The position numbers and the translations under genes were made by a program. Positions 8,357-16,510 of a stretch of DNA of 64,000 nt are shown here, piece after piece (positions within the stretch are counted from its first letter, which is position 1; each line of letters starts with the position of its first letter). The notes beneath the pieces were generated by a model. The model was not told the origin of the DNA and did not search any database. It saw only the letters and a program-made list of their open reading frames with translations. This DNA is from Oscillospiraceae bacterium (GTDB taxonomy: Bacteria; Bacillota; Clostridia; Oscillospirales; CAG-272). Location of the stretch: assembly GCA_015065385.1 (NCBI GenBank), contig SVQK01000110.1, positions 67,902-131,901 on the forward strand, given 5' to 3'.

Positions 8357-9817
8357 TCATTCACCGAACGCGTCGATGATCTTGGCAAGCGCCTTCTGCG
8401 CGACCTTTTCCGACCTTTTCAGGTAGGAGGCCACCTCTGCATTGGAAAACACGCAGTCGGAAATGATGTTGTTGAAGGGCAGCTTGTTGAAGGAGTAGGC
8501 GAATGAAATCGTCCGGTTGTCCGCGATCAGCCCGAGCATCTCCGCATCGTCGGGTTCGTCTGCAAGACGGGATTTCAGCGTGCTCTCCAGATAGACGGGA
8601 AGCATGCAGTTGTAGTTGCGGCAGCTCAGCGCTTCGACAACGGTTCCGACGATCGTCTCCTGCTCGGATGAAATGGTCTTCGGAAGAGCCCACGGGCAGT
8701 CGGTGCAGCAGGCGATGTATTTCTCCTGTACCTCGTCGTACTTCGGCTGGGGAAGGAAGCCGTAACGGATGTCGCTGTCCCTGTAAACGTTGTACGCATC
8801 CCGGATCTCAGTAAATGCGAAAACCGCTTGTCCGTTCACAAAGTCTGTCTCACCGGTCTCAAGATAATCATCTCCCGCGAGCAAAGCGCGCATCTTCTCC
8901 ACATAACCGTCGATGCGTTCCACGTCAAGATTGAGGCAGGGGATTTTGTTCTCGTCTCTCCCGTAGGCGGTGACCCCTGCCGCTTCCTGAAGGCAGTAAT
9001 AGGTGTGGCCGTATCCGATCAGCGCGAGGGTGTCCCCTTTATCACGTTTGCCGTTTCCGTTCACATCGACGGAAAGTCCGTTTGTCAGTCCTGTGAGCTC
9101 GTCGATCGTCCAACGTCCTTCCCGAACCGTGTCGTAAGGAGCTTCAATCTGCAGATCCGCGAGAAGATCCTTGTTGAACACCATCACGCGCGTCCAGTGG
9201 ATGCCGCAGTAGGAGGCATAGTTCGACGCGGCTCTCAGATCCTTCCCGATCGAAAGCTGGCGCACCGTCTCCTCCGGCCACCACGGCATATCGAAATTGA
9301 ACTGGTCGATCTCGAACAGGTTGTACGCATAGTCCTTGATCCCGAGATCACAGGTCCGCCAGTCCTTGCCGATGTGCATATCAAAGCTGTCGTCCCCGCT
9401 TCGGACGCTCTGCGCAAAGGAGTTCGCGGCAGCCGCGTCGTCCCCGGGTTCGATCATCGTAAACTTGATGTTGAAGCGCTGTTCGAGGTATTCCTTCGTG
9501 TCGTACAGCTGATCGGTGAGCGGCGTTCCGGTCATCTCGTCGAAGAGGACGTATCTCCATGTATCGTTGTCGTTGAAGAAACAGGAGAGGATGCGGAATT
9601 CATATCCGCCGAGATCCGGATTTCCGAGACCGTCGTCAAGATAGAGAGCCTCCGTTTCTTCCTCCGGCGCGGTATCTCCGGGACCGGGCTCGTTCGCGGC
9701 GGGAGCAGCCTCCGCGGGAGCACTTTGAGGATCCGTGTTTTCCGCGCTCTCCCCGCAGGACGAAAAGGCAGAAAGGATCATCAGGGCGGAAAGGAGGAGC
9801 AGAAGCGTTTTTTTCAT
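8357..9817 (-). CDS. Extracellular solute-binding lipoprotein (family 1-like), orphan
   Basis: A 486-residue lipoprotein with signal peptide and lipobox AFSSC (Cys21), then an acidic, Ala/Pro-rich linker and a two-lobed substrate-binding fold of the ABC sugar type (PWWPEETVRQLSIG, TRVMVFNKDLL, GFLPQPKYDEVQ). A calcium-loop-like sequence DVNGNGKRDKGD lies at 251-262 and recurs in three other proteins of this window. It presumably delivers a carbohydrate to an importer, but no permease or ATPase gene adjoins it. It is a single gene with its own promoter. The ligand is unknown. Confidence 0.85.
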   Translation of the reverse strand: MKKTLLLLLSALMILSAFSSCGESAENTDPQSAPAEAAPAANEPGPGDTAPEEETEALYLDDGLGNPDLGGYEFRILSCFFNDNDTWRYVLFDEMTGTPLTDQLYDTKEYLEQRFNIKFTMIEPGDDAAAANSFAQSVRSGDDSFDMHIGKDWRTCDLGIKDYAYNLFEIDQFNFDMPWWPEETVRQLSIGKDLRAASNYASYCGIHWTRVMVFNKDLLADLQIEAPYDTVREGRWTIDELTGLTNGLSVDVNGNGKRDKGDTLALIGYGHTYYCLQEAAGVTAYGRDENKIPCLNLDVERIDGYVEKMRALLAGDDYLETGETDFVNGQAVFAFTEIRDAYNVYRDSDIRYGFLPQPKYDEVQEKYIACCTDCPWALPKTISSEQETIVGTVVEALSCRNYNCMLPVYLESTLKSRLADEPDDAEMLGLIADNRTISFAYSFNKLPFNNIISDCVFSNAEVASYLKRSEKVAQKALAKIIDAFGE

Positions 9818-9850
9818 GATTGTGTTCCTTTCGCTGGATTTGATGGGGGT

Positions 9851-9879
9851 ATTTTATCACAAAAACTGCCAAAAATCAA
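9851..9879 (-). promoter_or_regulatory. Promoter of first orphan solute-binding protein gene
   Basis: Minus-strand TTGATT (9879-9874), 17-base spacer, TAAAAT (9856-9851), about 30 bases before the start codon at 9817. Confidence 0.65.
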
Positions 9880-9941
9880 GGAAAGCGAAAAGAAACTTCT
9901 GTCTGTAGTGTCCAATTCCGTTTGGGACAGTCTCCGCCGTC

Positions 9942-9975
9942 AAAAAACGACCGCCCGGAGATTGCTCCGAGCGGA
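9942..9975 (-). terminator. Intrinsic terminator after second orphan solute-binding protein gene
   Basis: Minus-strand CCGCTCGGAGCAATCTCCGGGCGG hairpin with imperfect arms, followed within three bases by TTTTTT. It lies 40 bases after the stop codon at 10017. Confidence 0.8.
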
Positions 9976-10016
9976 TCGAATCTGTCTGAAATTCATGCGC
10001 CGTCCTGCGCTTTGCT

Positions 10017-11510
10017 TTACGGGTTCTGATTTTTCTCCAGATCCTTGTACATCTTGTCGAGCAGCTTCAAGGTCACCTTATTCCGCGAAGCGACGTTGGA
10101 CATATAATTGGTACTGTTGTTCGTAACGAGATCCCGCATCACCTGCCCCATCTGACTCAGCATGGGAGAGTACGCGAAGAGGAAGTCGGTATAGATGGAG
10201 TCGTGGATCAGATCGATGATATCGGAGGAAATCAGGTCGCGGGAATACTTGAGCTTGAGGGAAACCTCATACCACGCCGGCACCAGTGTCCGGTAGGTCT
10301 GCGCGTTCAGGGCCTCCAGAACCGCCGCGGCCATTTCCGCGTTCACGCAGGTCACCGGAATCACCGTGAAGAGGTTGCAGTCGCCGACGAGATTCCGATA
10401 GTATTCCTGTTCTTCGTCCAGCTTCGGGGACGGCAGGAAACCGAAATCGTCCTCCATATCCCGGAAACCGGAGGCGGATCTCAACAATCCCGCGCAGAAC
10501 AGGGATCCGCCCGTGGTAAACGGCGCCGTATCCACGGTATAGGATCCAGTCTGGTTGAAGAGATTTACCACTTTCTCCGTCAGAGTGACCGCGCGTTCCT
10601 GATTCATGTCAATGACGATATGACCGGCTTCGTCGCGGGAGGTATAGGGCACGTCGCCGCAGTACATAAACGGGTCAACCGTCGAGTATGTCATGTACGC
10701 GACATACCCAAGCCGGTCGGAAGGATCCACTTTCCCGTTTCCGTTCAGATCCGCATAGGTGGACGAAATCAGCTCGCTCATTTTATCGACGGTCCACGCG
10801 CCTTCGAGAACCGTTCCGTACAGCTCGTCCGGATCCCCGTACAGATCGGTATAGATCCTCTTGTTGAAATACTGAACAAACAGCTGATTCATCGTGGTCA
10901 GGCTGAAATCGCCCGTCATGAACATGCGGTAGTCGTCCGTCAGCTGGAGATTCTCCATAAACGTAACATTCCACCACGGCTTTTCAAAATCCAGATAGGG
11001 CAGCTCGAATGCGTTGCGGTAATATCCCTTCACCGCGGTCTGAACCAGTCCGTACTGCTCACCGAGGTACACGTCGTAGGTGCTGTCGTTCGCCATAATC
11101 AGATTGCTGACAAGAGAATTGATCGTACTGTAATCGCCGGAGTCCTCCGCATAGTACGCAAGATCCATGTTCAGCCGTTCCGCGACGGACTGGTTGTTCT
11201 CGAAAGCGGTATCGCTCACGACCTCGCCGGTCAGCTCTTCCCCGCCCTCGATGAACTCCGTCCAGTCGAACCCGTTGCTGTAGTAAATCGTGAGCGTCAT
11301 TCCACCGAAATCCAAATCGGCAGGCAGCGAATCCGGGGTGTTTTCCCGCGTGATTTCCGTCTCATCTTCAATCGCCTCCGGTTCTGCCTGCACCGCCTCG
11401 GCGTTCGCGGGGGTCGAATCGTGCAGCGTCTCCGGTTCCGTTGTCGTCTCACTGCAGGAAACGGCGGCTGACATCATCACGGCAAGCAAAAGGGCAATGG
11501 CCTTTTTCAT
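10017..11510 (-). CDS. Extracellular solute-binding lipoprotein, orphan, paralogue of the neighbour
   Basis: I place the start at ATG 11510 (MKKAIALLLAV), eight codons inside the longest frame, because CAGGAG lies 11 bases upstream and the signal peptide then begins directly. The 497-residue product has lipobox SAAVSC (Cys19), an acidic linker and a solute-binding fold. DLNGNGKVDPSD at 254-265 aligns with the calcium-loop-like motif of the downstream paralogue, in the same context (EGAWTVDKM versus EGRWTIDEL). Two such genes sit in tandem, each with its own promoter, and neither has transport partners nearby. The ligand is unknown. Confidence 0.85.
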   Translation of the reverse strand: MKKAIALLLAVMMSAAVSCSETTTEPETLHDSTPANAEAVQAEPEAIEDETEITRENTPDSLPADLDFGGMTLTIYYSNGFDWTEFIEGGEELTGEVVSDTAFENNQSVAERLNMDLAYYAEDSGDYSTINSLVSNLIMANDSTYDVYLGEQYGLVQTAVKGYYRNAFELPYLDFEKPWWNVTFMENLQLTDDYRMFMTGDFSLTTMNQLFVQYFNKRIYTDLYGDPDELYGTVLEGAWTVDKMSELISSTYADLNGNGKVDPSDRLGYVAYMTYSTVDPFMYCGDVPYTSRDEAGHIVIDMNQERAVTLTEKVVNLFNQTGSYTVDTAPFTTGGSLFCAGLLRSASGFRDMEDDFGFLPSPKLDEEQEYYRNLVGDCNLFTVIPVTCVNAEMAAAVLEALNAQTYRTLVPAWYEVSLKLKYSRDLISSDIIDLIHDSIYTDFLFAYSPMLSQMGQVMRDLVTNNSTNYMSNVASRNKVTLKLLDKMYKDLEKNQNP

Positions 11511-11572
11511 GGCTTTGTTTCTCCTGTGGTTCACGGATCGGCCTGTTTGTATAGGCCGCTTTTCTCGCAGTC

Positions 11573-11601
11573 AGTATAGCATGTTCACACAGAAATTGCA
11601 A
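11573..11601 (-). promoter_or_regulatory. Promoter of second orphan solute-binding protein gene
   Basis: Minus-strand TTGCAA (11601-11596), 17-base spacer, TATACT (11578-11573). A further TTGACA lies upstream but at unsuitable spacing. Confidence 0.7.
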
Positions 11602-11650
11602 GAAGAACCCGGATTTTTGTCAATCCTGCCGGAAAAGATACGCCCTTCTC

Positions 11651-11686
11651 AAAAAAACAGCCGCCCGGATGCTGCTCCGAGCGGCC
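11651..11686 (-). terminator. Intrinsic terminator after luxS
   Basis: Minus-strand GCCGCTCGG and CCGGGCGGC pair around an 8-base loop, followed by a run of seven T. It closes the operon ending in luxS, 40 bases after its stop codon. Confidence 0.85.
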
Positions 11687-11725
11687 GCCCGCGTGATTTG
11701 CGTTTTTCGATCCCTCAAAGAACCG

Positions 11726-12250
11726 TCATGAATCGAAGAAATGCTGTCCGTCTTCCGTCACGAGCCGCTGCGTCCCGGGGTATTCGAAGATCGCGCGGTT
11801 TCCGGCGTTCGCTTCCAGATAGGACGCAAATTCCCTTGCGTACCATTTTGCCATTTCAAGGTTGTGCATGAGGTAGTTGCCGCAGTTGACCGCCGTCGCG
11901 CCGGGAACCTCCTGCGCGTCTTCCACGGACTTGAACGCCCTGAGCACGATCCCGTAAAGATCTTCCGGGGCACGGCTGCCCTTGAGGATGAGATAAAACC
12001 CGGTCAGGCATCCCATCGGTCCCCAGTAAACGACCTCATCCTTCCAGTCGGGATCGTTGCGGAGAACCGTTGCGATGATGTGTTCCAGCGTGTGCATGGC
12101 CGCCGGATCGACGACCGGTTCCTTGTTCGGCCTTTTGAGCCGGATATCGTAGGTTGTGACCTTCCATTCGCCGAGGGTATCCACCCTGCTTGTGAAAATG
12201 CCCGGCACGATGCGCGTATGGTCCACTGAAAAGCTCTGAATCAATTCCAT
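11726..12250 (-). CDS. luxS: S-ribosylhomocysteine lyase (LuxS)
   Basis: A 174-residue enzyme that splits S-ribosylhomocysteine to homocysteine and 4,5-dihydroxy-2,3-pentanedione, the precursor of autoinducer-2, in the activated methyl cycle. The metal ligands are H53 and H57 in HTLEH (53-57) and C123 in NCGNY. E56 and C81 (GPMGCLTGFYL) are the catalytic pair. Leu replaces the usual Arg after C81. The start at 12250 is chosen because AAAGGAGAGGCGAAC precedes it and MELIQSFSVDHT is the family's normal N-terminus. It is the last gene of an operon with an aldo/keto reductase and a phosphoesterase, an unusual setting for luxS. No Pfs nucleosidase gene is in view. Confidence 0.96.
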   Translation of the reverse strand: MELIQSFSVDHTRIVPGIFTSRVDTLGEWKVTTYDIRLKRPNKEPVVDPAAMHTLEHIIATVLRNDPDWKDEVVYWGPMGCLTGFYLILKGSRAPEDLYGIVLRAFKSVEDAQEVPGATAVNCGNYLMHNLEMAKWYAREFASYLEANAGNRAIFEYPGTQRLVTEDGQHFFDS

Positions 12251-12288
12251 GTTCGCCTCTCCTTTGTCGTTTTGTTTTCGATTCTTTT

Positions 12289-13227
12289 TTATCCGCCGTA
12301 TCTGACCCGCATGTCGTTCCATCCCTCCGGTTCGTTCTCCCGCGCGGGAAAATAGACTTCGGTGAAGCGGTGATGATCGTGGTCGCGGAAGAATACGCCC
12401 ATGTTCCCGTCCGCATAAATATGCAGAAAAACGCTCCGGCAGTGTTCGCCTCGGATGTTCTCGAAGCTGGAGACGTCGATCTGCGGCACGTCATGCCAGT
12501 CCACCCAGCAGATCCTGCGCCATGTGTCCTTTTTGCCCCAGACCCAGTCTCCGATATGCGAATGGCCATAGAAATGGATGCGTTCCGTTTTGGGCAGCGG
12601 AAGGAGCTTGTCCATCAGGGCGTGATCGCGGTTGCAGCCGGAAAAGCCGTAATGACCGCAGGTGATCATCGGCTCCGTCTCTTCCGCCATCCTCTTTCGA
12701 AGCTCTTCTGCGGACGCGTCGGTATAGGGATAGGCGTCCCCGCCCCACTGGATTCGGGAATGCGTCACGCACCAAGTGTTGTCCCGGGCAATATGGTCGC
12801 AGAGGAAATAGACGGGGTATTTCCCGATCTGCGTCCGAAACCAGAAGTCCTCGCAGCTCGCCGCGGTCTGCCATCCGGGGTGGTGGCGCACCGTCTCGTA
12901 AAACGGCATCCACGGAGCTTCCTCTCTGTGCGAACGCGCCCAGTCGTAATCGTGATTTCCGGTCGCGTAGCAGAGCGGGAGGTTCAGCGATGAAAACGCC
13001 TCCTCCTGCAATCGGCACATCGCAAGCAGCCGGTCCGGTTCCGCCCCTTCGACCGCGTCGCCGAGATACCAGATCGCGTCCGCCGGCCGTCCCAGCAGTT
13101 CAAAATCCGAGATGCCCGCATCGAGGCACCGCTCCGTGTTCTCCGGCCGGCTCTGCTGCAGATCGGACAGGATCCACACCTTGTGCACGGCCCGGGCGAG
13201 AGATTCCCGATACACATAATCAAACAT
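12289..13227 (-). CDS. Calcineurin-like metallophosphoesterase, soluble
   Basis: A 312-residue protein starting at ATG 13227 (MFDYVYRESLARAVHK); longer frames would run into the upstream reductase gene. Motifs of the metallophosphoesterase fold are IWYLGDAVEG (Gly-Asp), YATGNHDYDW (GNHD), a central CVTHS, TCGHYGF and FYGHSHIGDW (GHxH). The first motif is SDLQQS, with Gln where the canonical DxH has His, so one metal site may be altered. No signal peptide or membrane segment is present. The substrate is unknown. It lies between the aldo/keto reductase (59 bases upstream) and luxS (38 bases downstream), on the same transcript. Confidence 0.82.
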   Translation of the reverse strand: MFDYVYRESLARAVHKVWILSDLQQSRPENTERCLDAGISDFELLGRPADAIWYLGDAVEGAEPDRLLAMCRLQEEAFSSLNLPLCYATGNHDYDWARSHREEAPWMPFYETVRHHPGWQTAASCEDFWFRTQIGKYPVYFLCDHIARDNTWCVTHSRIQWGGDAYPYTDASAEELRKRMAEETEPMITCGHYGFSGCNRDHALMDKLLPLPKTERIHFYGHSHIGDWVWGKKDTWRRICWVDWHDVPQIDVSSFENIRGEHCRSVFLHIYADGNMGVFFRDHDHHRFTEVYFPARENEPEGWNDMRVRYGG

Positions 13228-13286
13228 AGCTGTCCCGCTCGCTCCAATTCCACAGAATTCAAGAAAGAACGCGGCGTTTCGTGCGC

Positions 13287-14429
13287 TCACATGCCGAACA
13301 GCGCGGCTGTCTTTTCCATCCGCTCCGCGACCGGGACCTCGAACGGACAGCGTTCCTCGCAGCCCCGGCATCCGATGCACTCCGACGCCGTGTGCTCAAG
13401 GGAGGCGTAATGTGCTCGGACGCTCTCGGGCACCTCGGGCTGAGCCGCGGCAAGATCGTAGAACTTGTTGACCATGGCGATGTCGATCTCCATCGGACAG
13501 GGAGAGCAGTGTCCGCAGTAGGTGCACTGTCCCCGGCTTGCGTGCAGGGGCGCGGAGGCGATCACGGTGGCATAATCTTTTTCTTCATCCGTCGCCGTTT
13601 CATAGGATACCGCCTCGTCCACCTGCTCCGCCGTGTCGTACCCGCAAAGGATGGAGGACACGCTCGGCCTCGTCAGCGCGTAGTGGATGCACTGGCAGGG
13701 TGTGAACGCGGCGCCGAACGGAGAGCGTTTCGGATCGAACAGCGCGCCGCCGAAGAAGCCCTTCATGACGGTGATCCCGACGTCACGCTCCTCGCACAGC
13801 CTGTACAGCTCCGCTCGCTCCGGGTCGATCCCCGAAAGCCCCTGCTCGTACTCCCCGAAAAGCGTGTCCAGATTGTCGCTCGCCGGTTTCATGTCGAAGG
13901 CGGGGTTGATGCTGAACAGGATCATTTCGATCCATCCCGTCTCAACCGCCATCTTTGCGATCCGGGGATTGTGGGTGCTCAGCCCGATGTGGCGGATCAG
14001 CCCCTGCTCGCGGAGCTCCTTTACATAATCAATGTACTCCGTATTCATGCAGGTGTCCCAGTCTTCGATCGAATCGACGTAATGGATCATGCCGAGATCG
14101 ATATATCCGCCGCCGATGCGCGCGAGAAGATCCTCGAACGCCGGTTTCACGAACTTCATGTCCCGCGTCCTCACATACTGCCCGTCCTGCCACGTCGAGC
14201 CGATGTGCCCCTGCACGAACCATTTGTCCCTGTTCGGCGCGATGGCACGCCCTATGATGTCCCGGGACTTCGGATCCGCCATCCAGCAGTCGATGATGTT
14301 GATCCCCAGTTCTCCGGCGTGACGGATCAGCGCGATCCCGTCTTCCTCGGGGTGCCGCTCCAGCCATTCCCCGCCGAACCCGATCTCGCTGACGTTCAGC
14401 CCTGTTTTTCCGAGTCTTCTGTAGTTCAT
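13287..14429 (-). CDS. Aldo/keto reductase with C-terminal 4Fe-4S ferredoxin domain
   Basis: A 380-residue cytoplasmic oxidoreductase. Residues 1-290 form an aldo/keto reductase barrel (MNYRRLGKTGLNVSEIGFGG, then INIIDCWMADP in place of the usual DTAxxYG, and IRHIGLSTHN). The C-terminus has two iron-sulfur cysteine clusters, CTYCGHCSPCP and CIGCRGCEERCP. This architecture is common in anaerobes (COG1453-like), where electrons may come from ferredoxin rather than NADPH. The usual catalytic Tyr of the tetrad is not evident at the expected place, so reductase activity is not certain. It heads the operon with a phosphoesterase and luxS. Confidence 0.88.
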   Translation of the reverse strand: MNYRRLGKTGLNVSEIGFGGEWLERHPEEDGIALIRHAGELGINIIDCWMADPKSRDIIGRAIAPNRDKWFVQGHIGSTWQDGQYVRTRDMKFVKPAFEDLLARIGGGYIDLGMIHYVDSIEDWDTCMNTEYIDYVKELREQGLIRHIGLSTHNPRIAKMAVETGWIEMILFSINPAFDMKPASDNLDTLFGEYEQGLSGIDPERAELYRLCEERDVGITVMKGFFGGALFDPKRSPFGAAFTPCQCIHYALTRPSVSSILCGYDTAEQVDEAVSYETATDEEKDYATVIASAPLHASRGQCTYCGHCSPCPMEIDIAMVNKFYDLAAAQPEVPESVRAHYASLEHTASECIGCRGCEERCPFEVPVAERMEKTAALFGM

Positions 14430-14475
14430 TTCCGTTCCTCCGACAGATTTCGGCTCTCAGCCATGCTTTGAATTG

Positions 14476-14504
14476 ATTATACCGCATTTCCCGGCGTTTT
14501 TCAA
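14476..14504 (-). promoter_or_regulatory. Promoter of the reductase-phosphoesterase-luxS operon
   Basis: Minus-strand TTGAAA (14504-14499), 17-base spacer and exact TATAAT (14481-14476), about 45 bases before the ATG at 14429. Confidence 0.8.
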
Positions 14505-14621
14505 TCGTTTTCTGTCCGGAAACCGGCGCGATGGGACGGAAAATGCGGGTTTTCGCCGCTATGACTGAAAAAACACAGGATGGGCCACAGCTCTTTTTCT
14601 GATTTTTCCGATTCAAAGTGA

Positions 14622-14650
14622 TTGCATTTATCGGGAAAAAGTGATATAAT
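14622..14650 (+). promoter_or_regulatory. Promoter of purC
   Basis: TTGCAT (14622-14627), 17-base spacer, exact TATAAT (14645-14650), about 34 bases before the start codon. It is divergent from the luxS-operon promoter. Confidence 0.85.
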
Positions 14651-14683
14651 ATTCACAACCTGTGCAGAAAGGAATTCTCCCAC

Positions 14684-15367
14684 ATGAAGACTCTTTACGA
14701 CGGCAAAACCAAGACCGTCCTGCTCGACGAAACAACAGGCGTTGTGAACCTGCTGTTCAAGGACACCGCTACCGGTGAAAACGGGATGTTCGACCCCGGC
14801 TACAACACCGTCGGCGGAAGCGTAGAGGGCAAGGGCAAGATCGGGCTCCGCATCTCCAAGTACTTCTTCGAGCTCATGGAGAAGAACGGCATTCCCACCC
14901 ACTATCTCGGCGCCGACATCGACAACTGCCTCATGCAGGTGCGGAAACTCACGGTGCCGAAGCTGGAATTCGTGCTGCGTTATTTCACCGCGGGCAGTAT
15001 GTGCCGCCGCTTCACCCTGCCGGAAGGCCTTCCCTTCGATCCTCCGTATAAGGAAGTCACACTGAAGGACGACGAACAGGGCGACCCCCTGATCACCGAG
15101 CGTCTCTGCCTCATGAAGAACATGCTCGTGCCCGGCGTGTACGACGAGGGTCTGCGCCTTGTGGAACAGGTCGGCGAAGTCCTGAAACGGGAGCTTGCCG
15201 CGATGGATCTGCAGCTGATCGACTTCAAGATCGAGGTCGGCTATGACGAGGATGGCAAGGTTTACGTCGTGGACGAAATTACCCCTGACATTTGGAGAGT
15301 TAAAGACAAGAACGGCGTGATTCCCAACCAGATCGACTGCGCCAAACTGATTCTGGAAAAGATCTGA
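14684..15367 (+). CDS. purC: Phosphoribosylaminoimidazole-succinocarboxamide synthase (PurC)
   Basis: A 227-residue SAICAR synthetase, which joins CAIR and aspartate using ATP in de novo purine synthesis. The N-terminus LYDGKTKTV is the family's ATP-binding start. The hallmark LEFVLRYFTAGSMCRRF and the C-terminal strands LQLIDFKIEVGYDEDG and VVDEITPDIWRVKD are all present. The length is typical of short clostridial PurC. AAAGGAA precedes the ATG. The gene is monocistronic between its own promoter and terminator and is not in a pur cluster. Confidence 0.96.
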   Translation: MKTLYDGKTKTVLLDETTGVVNLLFKDTATGENGMFDPGYNTVGGSVEGKGKIGLRISKYFFELMEKNGIPTHYLGADIDNCLMQVRKLTVPKLEFVLRYFTAGSMCRRFTLPEGLPFDPPYKEVTLKDDEQGDPLITERLCLMKNMLVPGVYDEGLRLVEQVGEVLKRELAAMDLQLIDFKIEVGYDEDGKVYVVDEITPDIWRVKDKNGVIPNQIDCAKLILEKI

Positions 15368-15401
15368 CCGTTTTCCGCGCAGAACAAATCCGTGTAACTA
15401 T

Positions 15402-15440
15402 GACTCTGATCGGTCCGGGGTGGCCGGTCAGAGTTTTTTT
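15402..15440 (+). terminator. Intrinsic terminator after purC
   Basis: ACTCTGATCGG and CCGGTCAGAGT pair around a short G-rich loop, followed by a run of seven T. It starts 35 bases after the stop codon. Confidence 0.9.
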
Positions 15441-15490
15441 GATTGCAAAAAAGAGAAGGCCGGATGCGTTGGGAGAACGGGCGGGATGAG

Positions 15491-15529
15491 AAGAACAAAC
15501 CGGACAGCACAGAGCATTCGTTGTCCGGT
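15491..15529 (-). terminator. Intrinsic terminator of the hemicellulose operon
   Basis: Minus-strand ACCGGACA and TGTCCGGT form an 8-bp stem with a 15-base loop, followed by TTGTTCTT. It lies 28 bases past the stop of the metallopeptidase gene. Confidence 0.65.
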
Positions 15530-15556
15530 CGGTGTTATGCGCGGAGGACGGTCAAG

Positions 15557-15961
15557 TTATCTCTCATGACGGGTGTTTTTTGGCAGTCTGTACCTCGCCA
15601 GATACTCCGCCTTTTTCCGCGCGTCCTCCGCTTCGAGGGAAGTGGAGTTGCGGACGCCGCCGAGGGATTCCAGATGGTGCCGGAACTCATGGCGCAGAAT
15701 GCCCCGCAGGAGAACCCGGGCTTCCTCCGCGCCCGCCTGAGGATGGAGCCGGTCGAAGGAGCCTTTGAACATCACGATTTGCCGCATGCCCGAATACACC
15801 AGATACTGCCCCAAGGTGTAAAGGTCGTTCCCCCGGGCATAATCCGGGATCGCCAGCGCCTCCGACACGATCACGCCGCCGTTCAGATCGCGGAAGAACT
15901 CCTCGGGCAGCTCGTCCATCAGTTCCGACAGAATTTCCCTGTATTCTTCCAGCGTGATCAT
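15557..15961 (-). CDS. Zincin-like metallopeptidase family protein (PF06262-like)
   Basis: A 134-residue protein starting at ATG 15961, whose ATGA overlaps the stop of the upstream acetyltransferase gene; GGAGGGATC precedes it. The zinc motif is HEFRH (91-95), a standard HExxH, in the setting LRHEFRHHLESLGG expected for the small minimal-zincin family. Upstream strands (RQIVMFKGSF) also fit. Activity and substrate of this family are poorly known. It is the last gene of the hemicellulose operon, probably by genomic juxtaposition rather than function. Confidence 0.82.
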   Translation of the reverse strand: MITLEEYREILSELMDELPEEFFRDLNGGVIVSEALAIPDYARGNDLYTLGQYLVYSGMRQIVMFKGSFDRLHPQAGAEEARVLLRGILRHEFRHHLESLGGVRNSTSLEAEDARKKAEYLARYRLPKNTRHER

Positions 15962-16485
15962 GATCCCTCCCCGGACTCCGGCAAGCCGTTCTTCTCTGCC
16001 CAGTCCTTCCTCTCCAGACAATACGCCCTGAACCCATCCTTTTCGGTCCGGAAGACGAATCCGAGCTTCTCGAGAACATGCTGACTTCTTGTGTTTTTCA
16101 AAATCGTCTCAGCCGTCACGCGCTCCATCCCCATCTCTCCGAAGGCATAGAGAAGCGCCAGCCGCTCCGCCTCCGTCCCGTATCCTTTGTTCTTCACGGA
16201 ATCGTTCTGCATATGAATGCTCAGCTCGCATTCCCGTTTTTCCGCGTCGATGTGCTTGAACCCGACCTCGCCGATCACCCTGCCGTCCAGCGTCACGGCA
16301 AACGAAACGCTCCCTTCCCGTTTGCTCTTCCTGTCAAAGAGCGCATCGACCTTTTCGGCGTCGTACCGGTAGTTTTTTACCTTCTCGAAGAGCTCCATAT
16401 CCATGAATATCGCGGGATCCATGACGAAGCCGCGGTACAGCTCGTGCATCCGCTCCCTGGTCATGGGCAAAAGTTCGATGTTCAT
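15958..16485 (-). CDS. GNAT family N-acetyltransferase
   Basis: A 175-residue acetyltransferase of the RimJ/RimL type. The start is put at ATG 16485 (MNIELLPMTRERM) with GAGAGGGA six bases upstream; a GTG 15 bases earlier is possible. The acetyl-CoA region is SVKNKGYGTEAERLALLYAF, followed by MERVTAETILKNTRSQHVLEKLGF, the classic N-x-x-S-x-x-x-x-E-K-x-GF end of the family. The acceptor is unknown. It overlaps the downstream metallopeptidase gene by four bases. Confidence 0.85.
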   Translation of the reverse strand: MNIELLPMTRERMHELYRGFVMDPAIFMDMELFEKVKNYRYDAEKVDALFDRKSKREGSVSFAVTLDGRVIGEVGFKHIDAEKRECELSIHMQNDSVKNKGYGTEAERLALLYAFGEMGMERVTAETILKNTRSQHVLEKLGFVFRTEKDGFRAYCLERKDWAEKNGLPESGEGS

Positions 16486-16510
16486 GTTCTTCCCTCTCAC
16501 CGTTCCGTTT

